Source of the DNA: Candidatus Mnemosynella biddleae | GTDB taxonomy: Archaea; Halobacteriota; Archaeoglobi; Mnemosynellales; Mnemosynellaceae | Direction: 5' to 3' | DNA: 54,853 bases | NCBI GenBank assembly: GCA_002011165.2 | Contig: MTMI02000006.1 | Span: forward strand, 1 to 54,853 | Part shown: positions 8,250 through 16,488 of the stretch, one piece after another | Numbering within the stretch: the first letter of the stretch is position 1 | Layout: the number at the start of each line of letters is the position of its first letter | Translations under genes and position numbers: made by a program | The notes under the pieces: model-generated | Database searches by the model: none | What the model saw: only the letters and a program-made list of their open reading frames with translations | Told to the model about the DNA's origin: nothing

Positions 8250-9074
8250 ACACATCTCCACCTCGCTCCAGCCAGCTTTTGCCAGCTCTGTTGCCCTTGT
8301 GTGGCGGAAGATATGGGGATTCACCTTTTTCTTAACCCCAGCCCTCTGGGCCACCTTTCTCAGAAGTATCCTGATAGCATCGTAATCCATCTGGGAGCCG
8401 TAGTTTTCTCTGCCAAGGGTTACCCACAACCAGTTATCGGGCCGTGGGTCAGGATGAGCATTAATCCACTCGGAAAGATACATGGTTGAGAATGGCAGCA
8501 AAACAACTTTCTCCCCCGTTTTACCGAACAGCTTAACCCAGGCCCCATCCTCCGTAAACTCTACATCCCTCACCCTCATATTGCCAAGCTCTCCAGCTCT
8601 GCAACCTGACTCCCACAGAACAGCAATCAAAGCCCTGTCCCTCGGGTTCTTACATGCTTCCAGCAACCGCCTTATCTCATCTTCAGTCAAAAGCTCGTCC
8701 GGGAACTTTCTGGTTTTAATCTCACCAATTGTGAACCAGTCAACAAGCTCCTTTTTGCCCAGCCATTTGAAGAACTTCTTCAGCGTCTTCTTGTATTCTC
8801 TCTTTGTCCAGGGTGAAAGCCCCTCTTTTCTAACCCTTTCATCAACCCACTCCAGAATTGCCACTATGTCATCTCTGGTCCACTCTGTAAAGGGCTTATC
8901 TCGAACCTCAGACATTTTAACTAGCTGCTCAACAAGTTTTGCAACCCTAGGAACAGAAAGGTCATTCACAAAGCAATAACTCTTGAATTTCAGGATTAAC
9001 TGTTTGTTCTCCTCACAAATTTCATCTAAGCGATTTAATGACCTTTTCAACCTCTTATCAAAATCATGGAACAT
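8115..9074 (-). CDS. Tyrosine recombinase / integrase (XerC/D-like)
   Basis: A 319-residue phage-integrase-family protein. The N-terminal SAM-like core-binding domain spans residues about 30-130 (WTRDDIVAILEWVDERV ... REYKKTLKKFFKWLG). The catalytic domain follows, with all signature residues visible: Arg in WESGCRAGEL, the box HIFRHTRATELAKAG (H-x-x-R), and the nucleophilic Tyr in IYIHM near the C terminus. It should perform site-specific strand exchange. Its start lies 62 bases from the 3' end of tRNA-His and it reads away from the tRNA. This is the usual layout of an archaeal element integrated into a tRNA gene, where the element would extend leftward from 9136. The last 46 bases overlap the thermonuclease gene in the opposite orientation. 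Confidence 0.88.
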   Translation of the reverse strand: MFHDFDKRLKRSLNRLDEICEENKQLILKFKSYCFVNDLSVPRVAKLVEQLVKMSEVRDKPFTEWTRDDIVAILEWVDERVRKEGLSPWTKREYKKTLKKFFKWLGKKELVDWFTIGEIKTRKFPDELLTEDEIRRLLEACKNPRDRALIAVLWESGCRAGELGNMRVRDVEFTEDGAWVKLFGKTGEKVVLLPFSTMYLSEWINAHPDPRPDNWLWVTLGRENYGSQMDYDAIRILLRKVAQRAGVKKKVNPHIFRHTRATELAKAGWSEVEMCLYMGWEIGSKMPRIYIHMVGRDIKRKIKEFYGLAEPNEEPPESR

Positions 9075-9135
9075 GGTTCCAATTTCGGACTAAAAAGGTA
9101 ATAAACCTTGGGAGTGCCCCGAAACTAATTTTAGA

Positions 9136-9209
9136 GGGCCCGGACCGGGATTCGAACCCGGCTCCTGGGATCCACAGTCCCAGAGGATAACCACTACCCC
9201 ATCCGGGCC
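9136..9209 (-). tRNA. tRNA-His (GUG)
   Basis: Read on the - strand, the 7-bp acceptor stem GGCCCGG/CCGGGCC closes the cloverleaf. The D arm is GGGGTAGTGGTTATCC. The anticodon stem CTGGG/CCCAG frames a loop with anticodon GTG. The T arm holds the canonical GGTTCGAATCC. The discriminator is C73, as expected for tRNA-His. The genomic base at -1 is not G, so the extra G-1 would be added after transcription. No CCA is encoded. The gene appears intact, so any integration here regenerated it. It flanks the tyrosine recombinase gene. Confidence 0.95.
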
Positions 9210-9240
9210 ATGGCTGAGCGACTAGATGCACGTGTCTCAG

Positions 9241-9257
9241 TGGATATATATTTTTCT
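9241..9257 (-). promoter_or_regulatory. Archaeal promoter (BRE/TATA) of tRNA-His
   Basis: On the - strand GAGAAAAATATATATCC combines a purine-rich BRE-like GAAAA with a long TATA box. It is centred about 37 bases upstream of the tRNA 5' end, which fits initiation a few bases before the mature tRNA. Confidence 0.55.
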
Positions 9258-9499
9258 CGGTGAGGCTATTGCTTCTTATCTCTCCTAATACGACGATGCT
9301 TCTGTATAACATGCTGTTTCATGTTGTGTCAAATTCCACGATTTTCGATGAAACTGGGGGCTATAGAAAAAACGTTTTATCCGATTTTTACGAATATCAC
9401 AATTATGGGTAAATTATAAATGTAGTGATTCATTATAACGAGTTTTGGAGAGTGGTCGAGTTGTGGTGATAAGATGAAGTGTGTGAAAGAGGGACTAGG

Positions 9500-10210
9500 A
9501 TGGAGCAGCTCGTTGTAGTACCTCTAATGACCATCGTTCTGTCATTCTCATTACTCGCTTTCTTTAGCTCAAGGGAAGAAAAGGAACTGGAATTCATCAA
9601 TTATCAGTGGAAGGACATTACCCTCTGGATGCTTATCATGCTTTTCCTAATTGGAGTTATGTTTGCTGCCGTCACAATAAGCATGGTGGCAGGACTTAAA
9701 AGTATTAGAGTGACGACAGAGTATCTTTTGAATTTATTGATCTTCGTGGCTCTACTGATTATGTTTTATCGTCTGGTAATCAAGCTAAAATTGGGCTCGT
9801 TTACAATGATGCCTAACAAAGAAGTAGGGATGTATACTGCTTACATTCTTGTTTATTGGGTCTTTCTTTTCCACTTGGAGGAACTGGGCGCATCCTCATT
9901 GCTGGCATATAAATGGTTCTGGATTTTAACAGGTGGACTTATATTAGCGGCAGCCGCTGGGATTATTGTCACTTCCTATCTTCTTTATGTGTACCGAAAA
10001 GTAATGCTAGAAACCGGACTCGCCTTTCCAATTGATCTGATACCTCTCCACAGAGCTGTTCTTGTGTTTTTCATCCTCGTAAGTGGGACATCTCTGAGCG
10101 GTATTGCTGGTCTTATTTTTACGCATATCATGATGGACATAGCTGCAGCAATCATCATCCTAATAAACCTAGTTCACTACACAGTTCAAGTCAAAGCCTA
10201 TATTGAATAG
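9500..10210 (+). CDS. Multi-spanning membrane protein, unknown function
   Basis: About 236 residues with roughly six or seven hydrophobic segments, for example VVVPLMTIVLSFSLLAFF, WMLIMLFLIGVMFAAVTISMV, LLNLLIFVALLIMFYRLVI, YTAYILVYWVFLFHL, FWILTGGLILAAAAGIIV and HIMMDIAAAIIILINLV. The ATG at 9500 is preceded by AGAGGG at about 9488-9493, a reasonable ribosome-binding site. The GTG at 9479 has no such site. No enzyme or transporter motif is visible. It is a monocistronic gene between two tRNA genes. Confidence 0.6.
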   Translation: MEQLVVVPLMTIVLSFSLLAFFSSREEKELEFINYQWKDITLWMLIMLFLIGVMFAAVTISMVAGLKSIRVTTEYLLNLLIFVALLIMFYRLVIKLKLGSFTMMPNKEVGMYTAYILVYWVFLFHLEELGASSLLAYKWFWILTGGLILAAAAGIIVTSYLLYVYRKVMLETGLAFPIDLIPLHRAVLVFFILVSGTSLSGIAGLIFTHIMMDIAAAIIILINLVHYTVQVKAYIE

Positions 10211-10510
10211 ATGGATGATATGACCCTTGATTTGACCATTTTTTAAAGATGACTTTTTAATTATTAAATTTCCCAATTCAACGATTTTACCTACAGCGTT
10301 ATGTGCGTCCTTCAGATTTAAACTGCTAGTATTCTTTACTGAAATTTATTGGCCACTGATCAGTGAGAAACTCTTAAGATTTATCTTGCTAGTGAAGCGC
10401 GTCCAAGCTGGGAATTAGTGAATGGACATGTGCTCTGCAATTAAATTCTCAATTAGATTCTCACTCAGAGGCGCCAAAATTTTAAATCTTAGCGTTCAGA
10501 ATCACAACAG
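10211..10510. other. Intergenic, no gene; tRNA-Ser promoter at its right end
   Basis: AT-rich stretch with no convincing reading frame. A TATA-like AATTTTAAATC (about 10478-10488) preceded by GCGCCA lies about 25 bases before tRNA-Ser and is its likely promoter. Confidence 0.5.
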
Positions 10511-10592
10511 GCCGGGGTGGCAGAGAGGCACTGCGGCGGACTCGAGATCCGCTGCCCGAAAGGGCACCTGGGTTCAAGTCCCAGCCCCGGCG
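10511..10592 (+). tRNA. tRNA-Ser (CGA)
   Basis: A class II tRNA: acceptor stem GCCGGGG/CCCCGGC, an anticodon arm with loop CTCGAGA (anticodon CGA), a long variable arm GCCCGAAAGGGC, and a T arm with GGTTCAAGTCC. The discriminator is G73 and there is no encoded CCA. The extra arm and G73 are serine identity elements. No intron is evident. Confidence 0.95.
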
Positions 10593-10768
10593 TGTCTCCT
10601 TTTGGTTCAACGCCCTTTCTCATTGCTTGATATGTATTTCAAATCAATTTGAACACGAAACTTAGCCACGAGATATGGCTCCCGTCTAACCAACATTTCT
10701 AAAACATTTCCTAGGGGATGCCCAACACAACTTTAAACACTCTTCTTCGATTAAATACTTCCTTGTCA

Positions 10769-11362
10769 TTAAGTACCCAGGAGGTTTCTAACATTTCTGG
10801 AAGCTTTTTCCATCCATTGGATTAAATACGCCATTTTGCACTCCGTATCCAAGTTAAGGTTGTATGCCTTAAAATTACCATTGGGCAGCATCTTGGTGGC
10901 GAAATACGTTACCGGTAACTTTAGTTTCTCGACGACCCCACCACCAGGTCACTATAAGAAGATATTGTAGCATCGTCAATATCTTCTGCAAAACAATGCC
11001 ATAGTATAATAGAATCGAAGCCGAAGACGAGGTACCTCAAAGGTTGGCCAACTTCTCTGTAGGCTTTTCTGAGGTATTTGTCACTTTTCTCAGATGACCT
11101 TAAGTGCTTGAGTTCGATAGCAACAAGCAAGTACTCGTCAACGACTTTACTTATATCCTCAAAAACAAGTACAATGTCTGGGATTGCCATAAATTTCGGT
11201 GCAGCATCGTCGAGGTACTCTTTTAGAATGTCTTCGAATTCTTTCTTGGCTTGACGTTCTCCATAGACCTTTTAGGGATGAAATGGCTGTATCTGGATCA
11301 TTTTGAGAATTTCGAATTAGCTCAGTCAGCTTCTTAGCCAACTTACGCTCTTGCATCGTCAT
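10769..11362 (-). pseudogene. PD-(D/E)XK-type nuclease gene with two frameshifts
   Basis: Three frames join into one coherent protein of about 198 residues. From 11362 the first frame reads MTMQERKLAKKLTELI up to AISSLK. A shift near 11270 (in CCTAAAAGG on this strand) continues VYGERQAKKEFEDILKEYL, DDAAPKFMAIPDIVLVF, then EYLLVAIELKHLRS. A second shift near 10935 (in a GGTGGTGGGG run) continues KLPVTYFATKMLPNG and ends QWMEKASRNVRNLLGT with TAA at 10769-10771. The pattern PDIV...VAIELKH is a PD-(D/E)XK nuclease core. Its start overlaps the stop of the upstream phospholipase-D-like gene by 4 bases, so the two form an operon. Either the gene is dead or homopolymer errors were made in sequencing. 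The partner enzyme, if any, is unknown. Confidence 0.65.
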
Positions 11363-11937
11363 TCTCCCATTTCCGATGCTTGGGCCAGCTCAAACAGGAA
11401 ATAATAGAACACCCTCACAAGCTCTGGATTTGAGTATCTCAACATGTAATCTCCCTTCCCTTCGAGTTTTGAGAGGACATTTGTGGAGCCTAAGTAAGCG
11501 ACTCTTTCGCCTATTATCACTGCCTTCTCGTGCATGTTCTTTCTTGTGATAACATCAATTCCTGCATCCTCAAGCCTTTGAATGTTTTTTCTCTGCCAGT
11601 CCTCTTTAGATTTCTGATTGATCGTGGCGAAATACGAAGGGTCTAATGTTTGAACTACCACTTTTGCTCCATTCTTAATTGCCCCCTTCAGAATGGGTAA
11701 AAGGTCATCTAATTTTTCTTTGTGCGTGAACGGACTTAAAATTAGTACCTCTTCTCCTCTTTCGGTATTGATTAGGTCTTTCTTTAGCTTGGTGTCGAAC
11801 TCATCTGCATCGAGAGGCTCGGGCTTAAAGTCCTCAAAGAGCTTCTGAAGCAGCGGCCTCTCTTTAATAAACTTCAATAATGGTCCCTTATCTTTTCTTC
11901 TCTCTATAATCTCATCCAGCTTCTTTCTCAATCGCAT
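11359..11937 (-). CDS. Phospholipase-D-superfamily protein (single HKD-like motif, nuclease-type)
   Basis: A 192-residue protein. The C-terminal half carries MHEKAVIIGERVAYLGSTN, which fits the PLD consensus H-x-K-x(4)-(D/x)...G-S-x-N found in single-domain PLD nucleases and helicase-associated PLD domains. The usual Asp after the Lys is replaced in this spacing by Gly-Glu. Upstream, EEVLILSPFTHKEKLDDLLPILK is the typical preceding strand-helix region (S-P-F). Such proteins act as dimers on nucleic-acid backbones, so this is more likely a nuclease than a lipase. It is the first gene of a two-gene operon with the frameshifted PD-(D/E)XK gene. Confidence 0.7.
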   Translation of the reverse strand: MRLRKKLDEIIERRKDKGPLLKFIKERPLLQKLFEDFKPEPLDADEFDTKLKKDLINTERGEEVLILSPFTHKEKLDDLLPILKGAIKNGAKVVVQTLDPSYFATINQKSKEDWQRKNIQRLEDAGIDVITRKNMHEKAVIIGERVAYLGSTNVLSKLEGKGDYMLRYSNPELVRVFYYFLFELAQASEMGE

Positions 11938-12285
11938 GATTTAATATGGACTTCAAATTTTTTAAATCTTATTAAAGAATTCGAGAGTAATTATTCTATG
12001 GGGAGTTTACAAATTCACAAACAAAATACTAATCTTTATGACTTTTATCCTACATACCTTTACCCAATGTGCCTTGTGAAATTAGGTATCAGAACATTAC
12101 TGGTGTTGATATCTGCTTCATGAATAACTTCCCTTTAATATTGAGAGAACATAGCTTCAGATATTGATACCAAAAGCCGAGAAGCAGTTGAAGTCGGTAA
12201 TGAGATTGGTTTAGGAGCTTGTTAAAATAGCGGATAATCAGCCGGACAAGCAGAGAATTGCCTTGGAATGAAAATCATAAAATAA
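11938..12285. other. Intergenic, no recognisable gene
   Basis: AT-rich. The - strand side holds a TATA-like AAATTTTTTAAAT-type block (about 11951-11968) that may drive the PLD-like gene. The rest shows only short closed frames. Confidence 0.4.
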
Positions 12286-12525
12286 ATGAATAAAAGAATT
12301 AAGCTGGTAACTTCAAGGGATGGAGATATTTTACCTTCTATTAGGCCAGTCTTCTATGAAGAGCTCGATATCATGGGGTTTAACAGATATTTGGACTATC
12401 CTATGTGTAAGGAACCCCATTTGTGGAGTGTAGGCAGATACTATTTCCATGATGGAACCAAGGAGCTCGTCAAAGAAATCAGGGAGATGAAGCACGAAAG
12501 TTTGAGAGAGAAGGGCGAAGGGTGA
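12286..12525 (+). CDS. Small hypothetical protein, possibly a gene fragment
   Basis: 79 residues, MNKRIKLVTSRDGDIL and on to PSIRPVFYEELDIMGFNRYL, then a Trp/Tyr-rich WSVGRYYFHDGTKELV. The internal phrase RPVFYEELDxxGF...EPxLWSVGRYYFxxG looks like a conserved block. I have a weak recollection of similar blocks in archaeal PAPS-reductase-like proteins, but the P-loop of that family is absent, so this would be a piece only. No Shine-Dalgarno sequence is evident. The next, frameshifted gene starts 6 bases downstream. Confidence 0.4.
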   Translation: MNKRIKLVTSRDGDILPSIRPVFYEELDIMGFNRYLDYPMCKEPHLWSVGRYYFHDGTKELVKEIREMKHESLREKGEG

Positions 12526-12530
12526 GGCAG

Positions 12531-12742
12531 ATGAAGACTAAAGTTTTCATTGCGGCGCTACTGGTGATGTCAGTGAAAAAACCTCACCAGCAACCGTTTT
12601 GACAATGATTCTAGCCTCTCTGCCTGAAAGAAGCAAGAGTCAGGAAGTCCCGGACACATCCGATATCGAGAAAAGTCTGAACGAACTGGAAGAACTTCAA
12701 AATGAAATCGGCAGCATTGACCAGATTGACTTTGAAATTTAA
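12531..12742 (+). pseudogene. Small exported-protein gene with a frameshift
   Basis: ATG at 12531 opens MKTKVFIAALLVMSV, a clear start of a signal peptide, but the frame closes soon after. A one-base shift near 12570 continues SEKTSPATVLTMILASL, then an acidic tail with SDIEKSLNELEELQNEI, and ends at TAA 12740-12742. Together this gives about 70 residues with a secretory N terminus and a helical tail. A ribosome-binding GGTGAGG lies just before the ATG. Confidence 0.5.
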
Positions 12743-12886
12743 TCTTTTTATTTTAGCTTTAGGGTATTCACCGCGTTTTTACCTCTTGAGCTTTTTTATG
12801 ATGGGTGAAGAAGTGTGCCGCGCTCAAAAACCTCAGGCAATTACTTGCAAATTTCGTTTTCCTCGCTTCATTTTCGATGATGAGGA

Positions 12887-13228
12887 TTAAATTCTCTGCA
12901 TCCTTTCGTACTTTTTCAGCTTTTCTCTTTCTTTCTTAAGCCCAATTGTGATTAACACATCAAGTGCTATTACAGATGCGGTAAACCAGTTCATTCCTTC
13001 GACCAGATAGATATACAAACCAATAAGCGTAACGATTACGGCCATTGGAACAAATAAGACAGCAATCAGCATGAAAGATGCCTTCCTCTTTTTCGGGCTC
13101 GAATCCACGACTTTGAGCCTGTACTCTCCAAATTTGGTGGGGTACCAGAGCAGGAGGATGGTTAAAAGTAGGACAGGTAGCAACATTTCTGACTCACTAA
13201 GCTCCTTTAAGAAGCTTAAAGCTTCCAA
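12887..13228 (-). CDS. Small membrane protein, last gene of the ABC exporter operon
   Basis: 113 residues with three hydrophobic segments (LLPVLLLTILLLWYP, FMLIAVLFVPMAVIVTLIGLYIYL and WFTASVIALDVLITIGL) and a basic, coiled tail KKEREKLKKYERMQRI. It lies 75 bases downstream of the second permease, on the same strand. Family unknown. It may be an accessory subunit of the exporter. Confidence 0.6.
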   Translation of the reverse strand: MEALSFLKELSESEMLLPVLLLTILLLWYPTKFGEYRLKVVDSSPKKRKASFMLIAVLFVPMAVIVTLIGLYIYLVEGMNWFTASVIALDVLITIGLKKEREKLKKYERMQRI

Positions 13229-13303
13229 TCGATTAGCGATTAAACTCCCTTTTTCTCAGTTCTTATCTCGATTTCAAAAAAGGTTTAAAAAATGTGCATT
13301 AAG

Positions 13304-14008
13304 TCAGAGTACTCGCTTCTTGAAGAGCCACACAAGAACTCCAAGCCAAACCAAATGTATTGCCAGCCCAAGCCAGAAATCGCCGTAGTCGTTGAAGGGA
13401 ATCCCTGCAAAGACCTTATAGGTCCAGTAGGTCGGTAGAAAGGCCGTGAATTTGCTCCAGTCTGTTGAGAGGTTTCTCCAGAGGACGACGAGCTTAACCG
13501 CAACCGGGAGGATTAAAAGCCAACCCATAACCTTTGAGACGGTTAAGGCCTGCATCCTCGACTCCGAGAAGACGGTGACAATCAGCCCATATATCCAGAT
13601 CTCAAGAAGGAACAGCGTCATCAGGACAAGTAGAGCCTTCCGTGGCACTTCTATGGCCAAGATGTGGGGAGAGACCGCCGTGAGAGCCAGAGTTACCAGT
13701 GAGGCCCAAGTGAGTCGGTAAGCGAGAAAGGCTTCACTCGATATGGGGATTACTTGGAGCGCCTGTACCGTCTTCTCCTCCTTCTCGTCGGCCATCATAA
13801 ATCCCGGAACCATTCCGAATATCATGGGTATGAATACCAGCACGAAGACTCCCGCTATGGGATAGAGATCGCCAATGAAGTCCTTAAAGTAGCGAACTAT
13901 GAAAAGGAGCACCAGTGTAACCGCTACACTGTAGACCAGCATGGGATCCCTGCAGATCAACTTGAGGTCTGTCTTGTAAATCGCCAGAAATCTCCCCACT
14001 GCGTTCAT
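13304..14008 (-). CDS. ABC-2-type transporter permease
   Basis: 234 residues with about six TM segments. It begins MNAVGRFLAIYKTDLKLICRDPMLVY, the amphipathic N terminus typical of ABC-2 permeases (LK-x-x-x-RDP). The middle GMVPGFMMADEKEEKTVQALQVIPIS is the usual loop containing the D/E-K-E-x-x-T motif. It overlaps the other permease by 4 bases. Together with the ATPase it should form an exporter for a hydrophobic compound; drug or lipid export is common in this family, but the substrate is unknown. Confidence 0.85.
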   Translation of the reverse strand: MNAVGRFLAIYKTDLKLICRDPMLVYSVAVTLVLLFIVRYFKDFIGDLYPIAGVFVLVFIPMIFGMVPGFMMADEKEEKTVQALQVIPISSEAFLAYRLTWASLVTLALTAVSPHILAIEVPRKALLVLMTLFLLEIWIYGLIVTVFSESRMQALTVSKVMGWLLILPVAVKLVVLWRNLSTDWSKFTAFLPTYWTYKVFAGIPFNDYGDFWLGLAIHLVWLGVLVWLFKKRVL

Positions 14009-14709
14009 CTCAATCCCTCCACGGCATACCTGTAGAACCTCCTCTTTGCTAGGTGGTATGCCCCAAGGCCCCAGAGTGCCAGAGCAACACCTGAATATGA
14101 CAAGATTCTCAACGGAATTTCTTCAAAGGCCGCCTTAAAGAAGTAGAGTCCGGGGTAGCTCGGAATGATGTAGAGCACATTCCAGATTTTGCCCGGTAAG
14201 TATCCATGATAGTGGACGTAAGGGAGGAGCGAGAGTACAATGACGCAGAAGAGCGGAACGAAGTAGTCGTCAAGGTCGCGGTATTTTGAGGCTATCGCTA
14301 TCCCGAGGAGAGTGTAGAGCACGGAGACGAGAAAAGTCCCGATAAGTACGTAAGGTAGACCATTCAGCGAGCCGGTCCCGACGACCATTATAATAGACGC
14401 GGCAAGCAGCGAAATGACTGACATAAGTAATGCTTTGCCGAGGATGTAGCTCCTCCACTCCATTGGGACAACAGAGAGTGCCCCGATTGTCCCGTCCTTC
14501 TTTTCGGCGAATATCGAGGTTCCAACGAACATGAAGCCTACGAGCCCGGGTTCAAGGAAAATGAAAAGCGGTACTATCATTGGATAGTAGCTCTCGGGGA
14601 AGGCCTTTACCATAAGCCCGTAGGCCAATGCCACGAGCAGGTATATCGGGTAGGTGTGACCCCTAACGCCAACCTTGAGATCAACCCTTACGAGGTGCTC
14701 AACGCTCAT
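14005..14709 (-). CDS. ABC-2-type transporter permease
   Basis: 234 residues with about six TM segments. It has the conserved cytoplasmic loop IFAEKKDGTIGALSVVPME (E-K-x-x-G-T-x-x-x-L-x-V-x-P), characteristic of ABC-2 permeases. It overlaps the ATPase gene upstream and the second permease downstream by 4 bases each, so it is translationally coupled to both. Two half-size permeases plus one ATPase suggests a heteromeric membrane domain with two copies of the ATPase. Confidence 0.85.
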   Translation of the reverse strand: MSVEHLVRVDLKVGVRGHTYPIYLLVALAYGLMVKAFPESYYPMIVPLFIFLEPGLVGFMFVGTSIFAEKKDGTIGALSVVPMEWRSYILGKALLMSVISLLAASIIMVVGTGSLNGLPYVLIGTFLVSVLYTLLGIAIASKYRDLDDYFVPLFCVIVLSLLPYVHYHGYLPGKIWNVLYIIPSYPGLYFFKAAFEEIPLRILSYSGVALALWGLGAYHLAKRRFYRYAVEGLR

Positions 14710-15557
14710 ACGAGCCTCCTCCCCGTGACCCTCAGAAAGATGTCCTCCAGCGTCGGTTCTTCAGTGTTTATGCGCAGTATCTCGTGCTCTTTCAAGATTC
14801 TCAAAAACTCCTCGTTTTCTCCAAGGTTCTCAAGTGGGAACTCCGCGGTTTTGAGGTCGTCGTTTGCAACATACTCGACCTTCACAATGTGCTTGCCCAT
14901 CTTGACCTTCAACTCGCTCGGATTGTCCACAAGCCTTAAGGCACCCTCCACGATGAACGCCACCCTATCGCACAGCTCGTCGGCAACGTACATATTGTGC
15001 GTGGTGAGGAAGACCGTCGTCCCATTCTCGCGCATCTCCAGCAGGAGGTCTTTAATCTTTCTCGCGCTCGTGGGGTCGAGGCCTTCCAGCGGCTCGTCGA
15101 GGAAGAGGATTTCAGGGTCGGGCAGCAGAGCTCTCGCCAGGTCGAGCTTCTTCGTCATGCCCTTCGAGAACTCGGCAACGAGTCTGTCGGCTTCCGTTTC
15201 AAGACCCACCATCTTGAGGACTTCAAAGGGGTCAAGGTGCCTTTTGTAAAAGCTTGCGAAGAACTCAAGGTTCTCCAGAGCTGTCAACTTCGAGTAAAGC
15301 GCAGGAAACTCGAAGGAAACACCGATTTTCCCGTAATAGTCCTTGTCCCACCTGCGCAGGTCTTTCTTGAAAATCCTAACAGTTCCGTCGTAATCTTTGA
15401 TAATCTTCACGAGTATCTTAACGGTCGTCGTTTTTCCAGCACCGTTTGGCCCGAGGAATCCGTAGATTTCGCCCTTCTCTACGGAGAAACTCAAATTCTC
15501 AACGCCGCGCATCTCACCGTAGTACTTCCTAACATTCTCAACTTCGATGACGGGCAT
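14706..15557 (-). CDS. ABC transporter ATP-binding protein (exporter type)
   Basis: 283 residues. Walker A is GPNGAGKTTT at about 36-45, the Q-loop region falls in FEFPALYSKLTALENL, the signature is degenerate (FSKGMTKKLDLARAL), Walker B is ILFLDEPLEGLDP and the switch His is in LTTHN. The C-terminal extension of about 75 residues is typical of DrrA/CcmA-like exporters. It supplies ATP hydrolysis to the two permeases encoded just downstream. A TATA-like TTTTAAGTA lies about 35 bases before the ATG on this strand. Confidence 0.92.
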   Translation of the reverse strand: MPVIEVENVRKYYGEMRGVENLSFSVEKGEIYGFLGPNGAGKTTTVKILVKIIKDYDGTVRIFKKDLRRWDKDYYGKIGVSFEFPALYSKLTALENLEFFASFYKRHLDPFEVLKMVGLETEADRLVAEFSKGMTKKLDLARALLPDPEILFLDEPLEGLDPTSARKIKDLLLEMRENGTTVFLTTHNMYVADELCDRVAFIVEGALRLVDNPSELKVKMGKHIVKVEYVANDDLKTAEFPLENLGENEEFLRILKEHEILRINTEEPTLEDIFLRVTGRRLV

Positions 15558-15618
15558 GTTTTCACCAGAAAGGTGTGGAGGACAAAAGTACTTAAAATTG
15601 CTACCTCACATGTGCGGG

Positions 15619-16281
15619 TTAGATTAGAGTTTCATCAAGAATTCTCCTAAGCCCTTTCCTCAGATGTTCCTTCACTGTCGAGGGACTCAAACCGAGCATT
15701 TTCGCAAGCTCTCTCAGTGTGATCTTCCTCGGCTCATCGAAGTAACCGCTTTTGTAGGCAAAAATGAGAACTTCCGCCTGTCTCTTTGTCAGCTTAGATA
15801 GAGGACTTCTTTCTGGCACATACTCCTCTATGCTCAAAACCTCGGCTTGGTAAGTCTCTTTCATAGTCGCCACAACTTCTTCAACGAGTTTATTCTCACA
15901 GAAGACATAAATGAAGGCATCATCGAAGTTCATTGAACCTTTTTCGAACACCACCAGCCCCTTTTTCTGAAGCTCTATGAGACGGAGGCTCTTTTCATAG
16001 TCAGGGGCGTGGCTTATACTGGCCCTAGTGTAGAGGAGAAAGTGGTCATTTTTAGGAATGAGTTTGACATCGTGAATATAAGGAATCTTTTTGAGATTTT
16101 CAACTATTTCTTTGGGCTCAACCTCTTCCTTGAATTTGACTTCGACGAGTTTCACTATATCGTCTCCAAGGAGAAAAGATGTATCTCCATATGCCCACTC
16201 CACCGCGCTGATGAGCCACCTATATTCACTGAACTCTTCAAGATCAGTAGGAATGCGAAACTTTACTCTTTTCATACTCAT
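15619..16281 (-). CDS. HTH_10 (bacterio-opsin-activator-like) transcriptional regulator
   Basis: About 220 residues. The last 60 residues, LSKLTKRQAEVLIFAYKSGY then ITLRELAKMLGLSPSTVKEHLRKGLRR, are the HTH_10 domain found at the C terminus of archaeal Bat-like regulators. The N-terminal 150 residues form an alpha/beta sensor region with no recognised domain. I chose the M-S-M start at 16281. The frame is open to 16356, but the extra residues (NIFPLIWGRKGNN) look unlike the rest. It lies 61 bases upstream of the ABC exporter operon in the same orientation and probably controls it, as a local drug-responsive regulator would. That is inference. Confidence 0.8.
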   Translation of the reverse strand: MSMKRVKFRIPTDLEEFSEYRWLISAVEWAYGDTSFLLGDDIVKLVEVKFKEEVEPKEIVENLKKIPYIHDVKLIPKNDHFLLYTRASISHAPDYEKSLRLIELQKKGLVVFEKGSMNFDDAFIYVFCENKLVEEVVATMKETYQAEVLSIEEYVPERSPLSKLTKRQAEVLIFAYKSGYFDEPRKITLRELAKMLGLSPSTVKEHLRKGLRRILDETLI

Positions 16282-16488
16282 CAGTGACAGCTCAGTACTA
16301 AGGGAGTTATTACCTTTCCGGCCCCAGATTAAAGGGAAAATGTTAACTCCCAACACACTTGATAAACGCTCTCCACATCTTGGGCAGTCCCATGAAGCGG
16401 ATCACGTAGTAGCCGCAGTTAAACCCTATCTCCTGCATTCGAGGGCACTGCAGATGGTGCTTGGACCCCTAGGATCAAGTCCGTCGGT

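Noticed and set aside
8601-8640. Possible self-targeting of the resident integrase by the spacer at 53901-53939
   Set aside because: Identity is only about two thirds with scattered mismatches, too low for a host protospacer.
9064-9312. An 82-codon frame over the tRNA-His gene
   Set aside because: It runs through the cloverleaf and its promoter and has no protein-like composition.
10422-10652. A 76-codon frame over tRNA-Ser
   Set aside because: It covers the tRNA and its promoter and is only a chance open frame.
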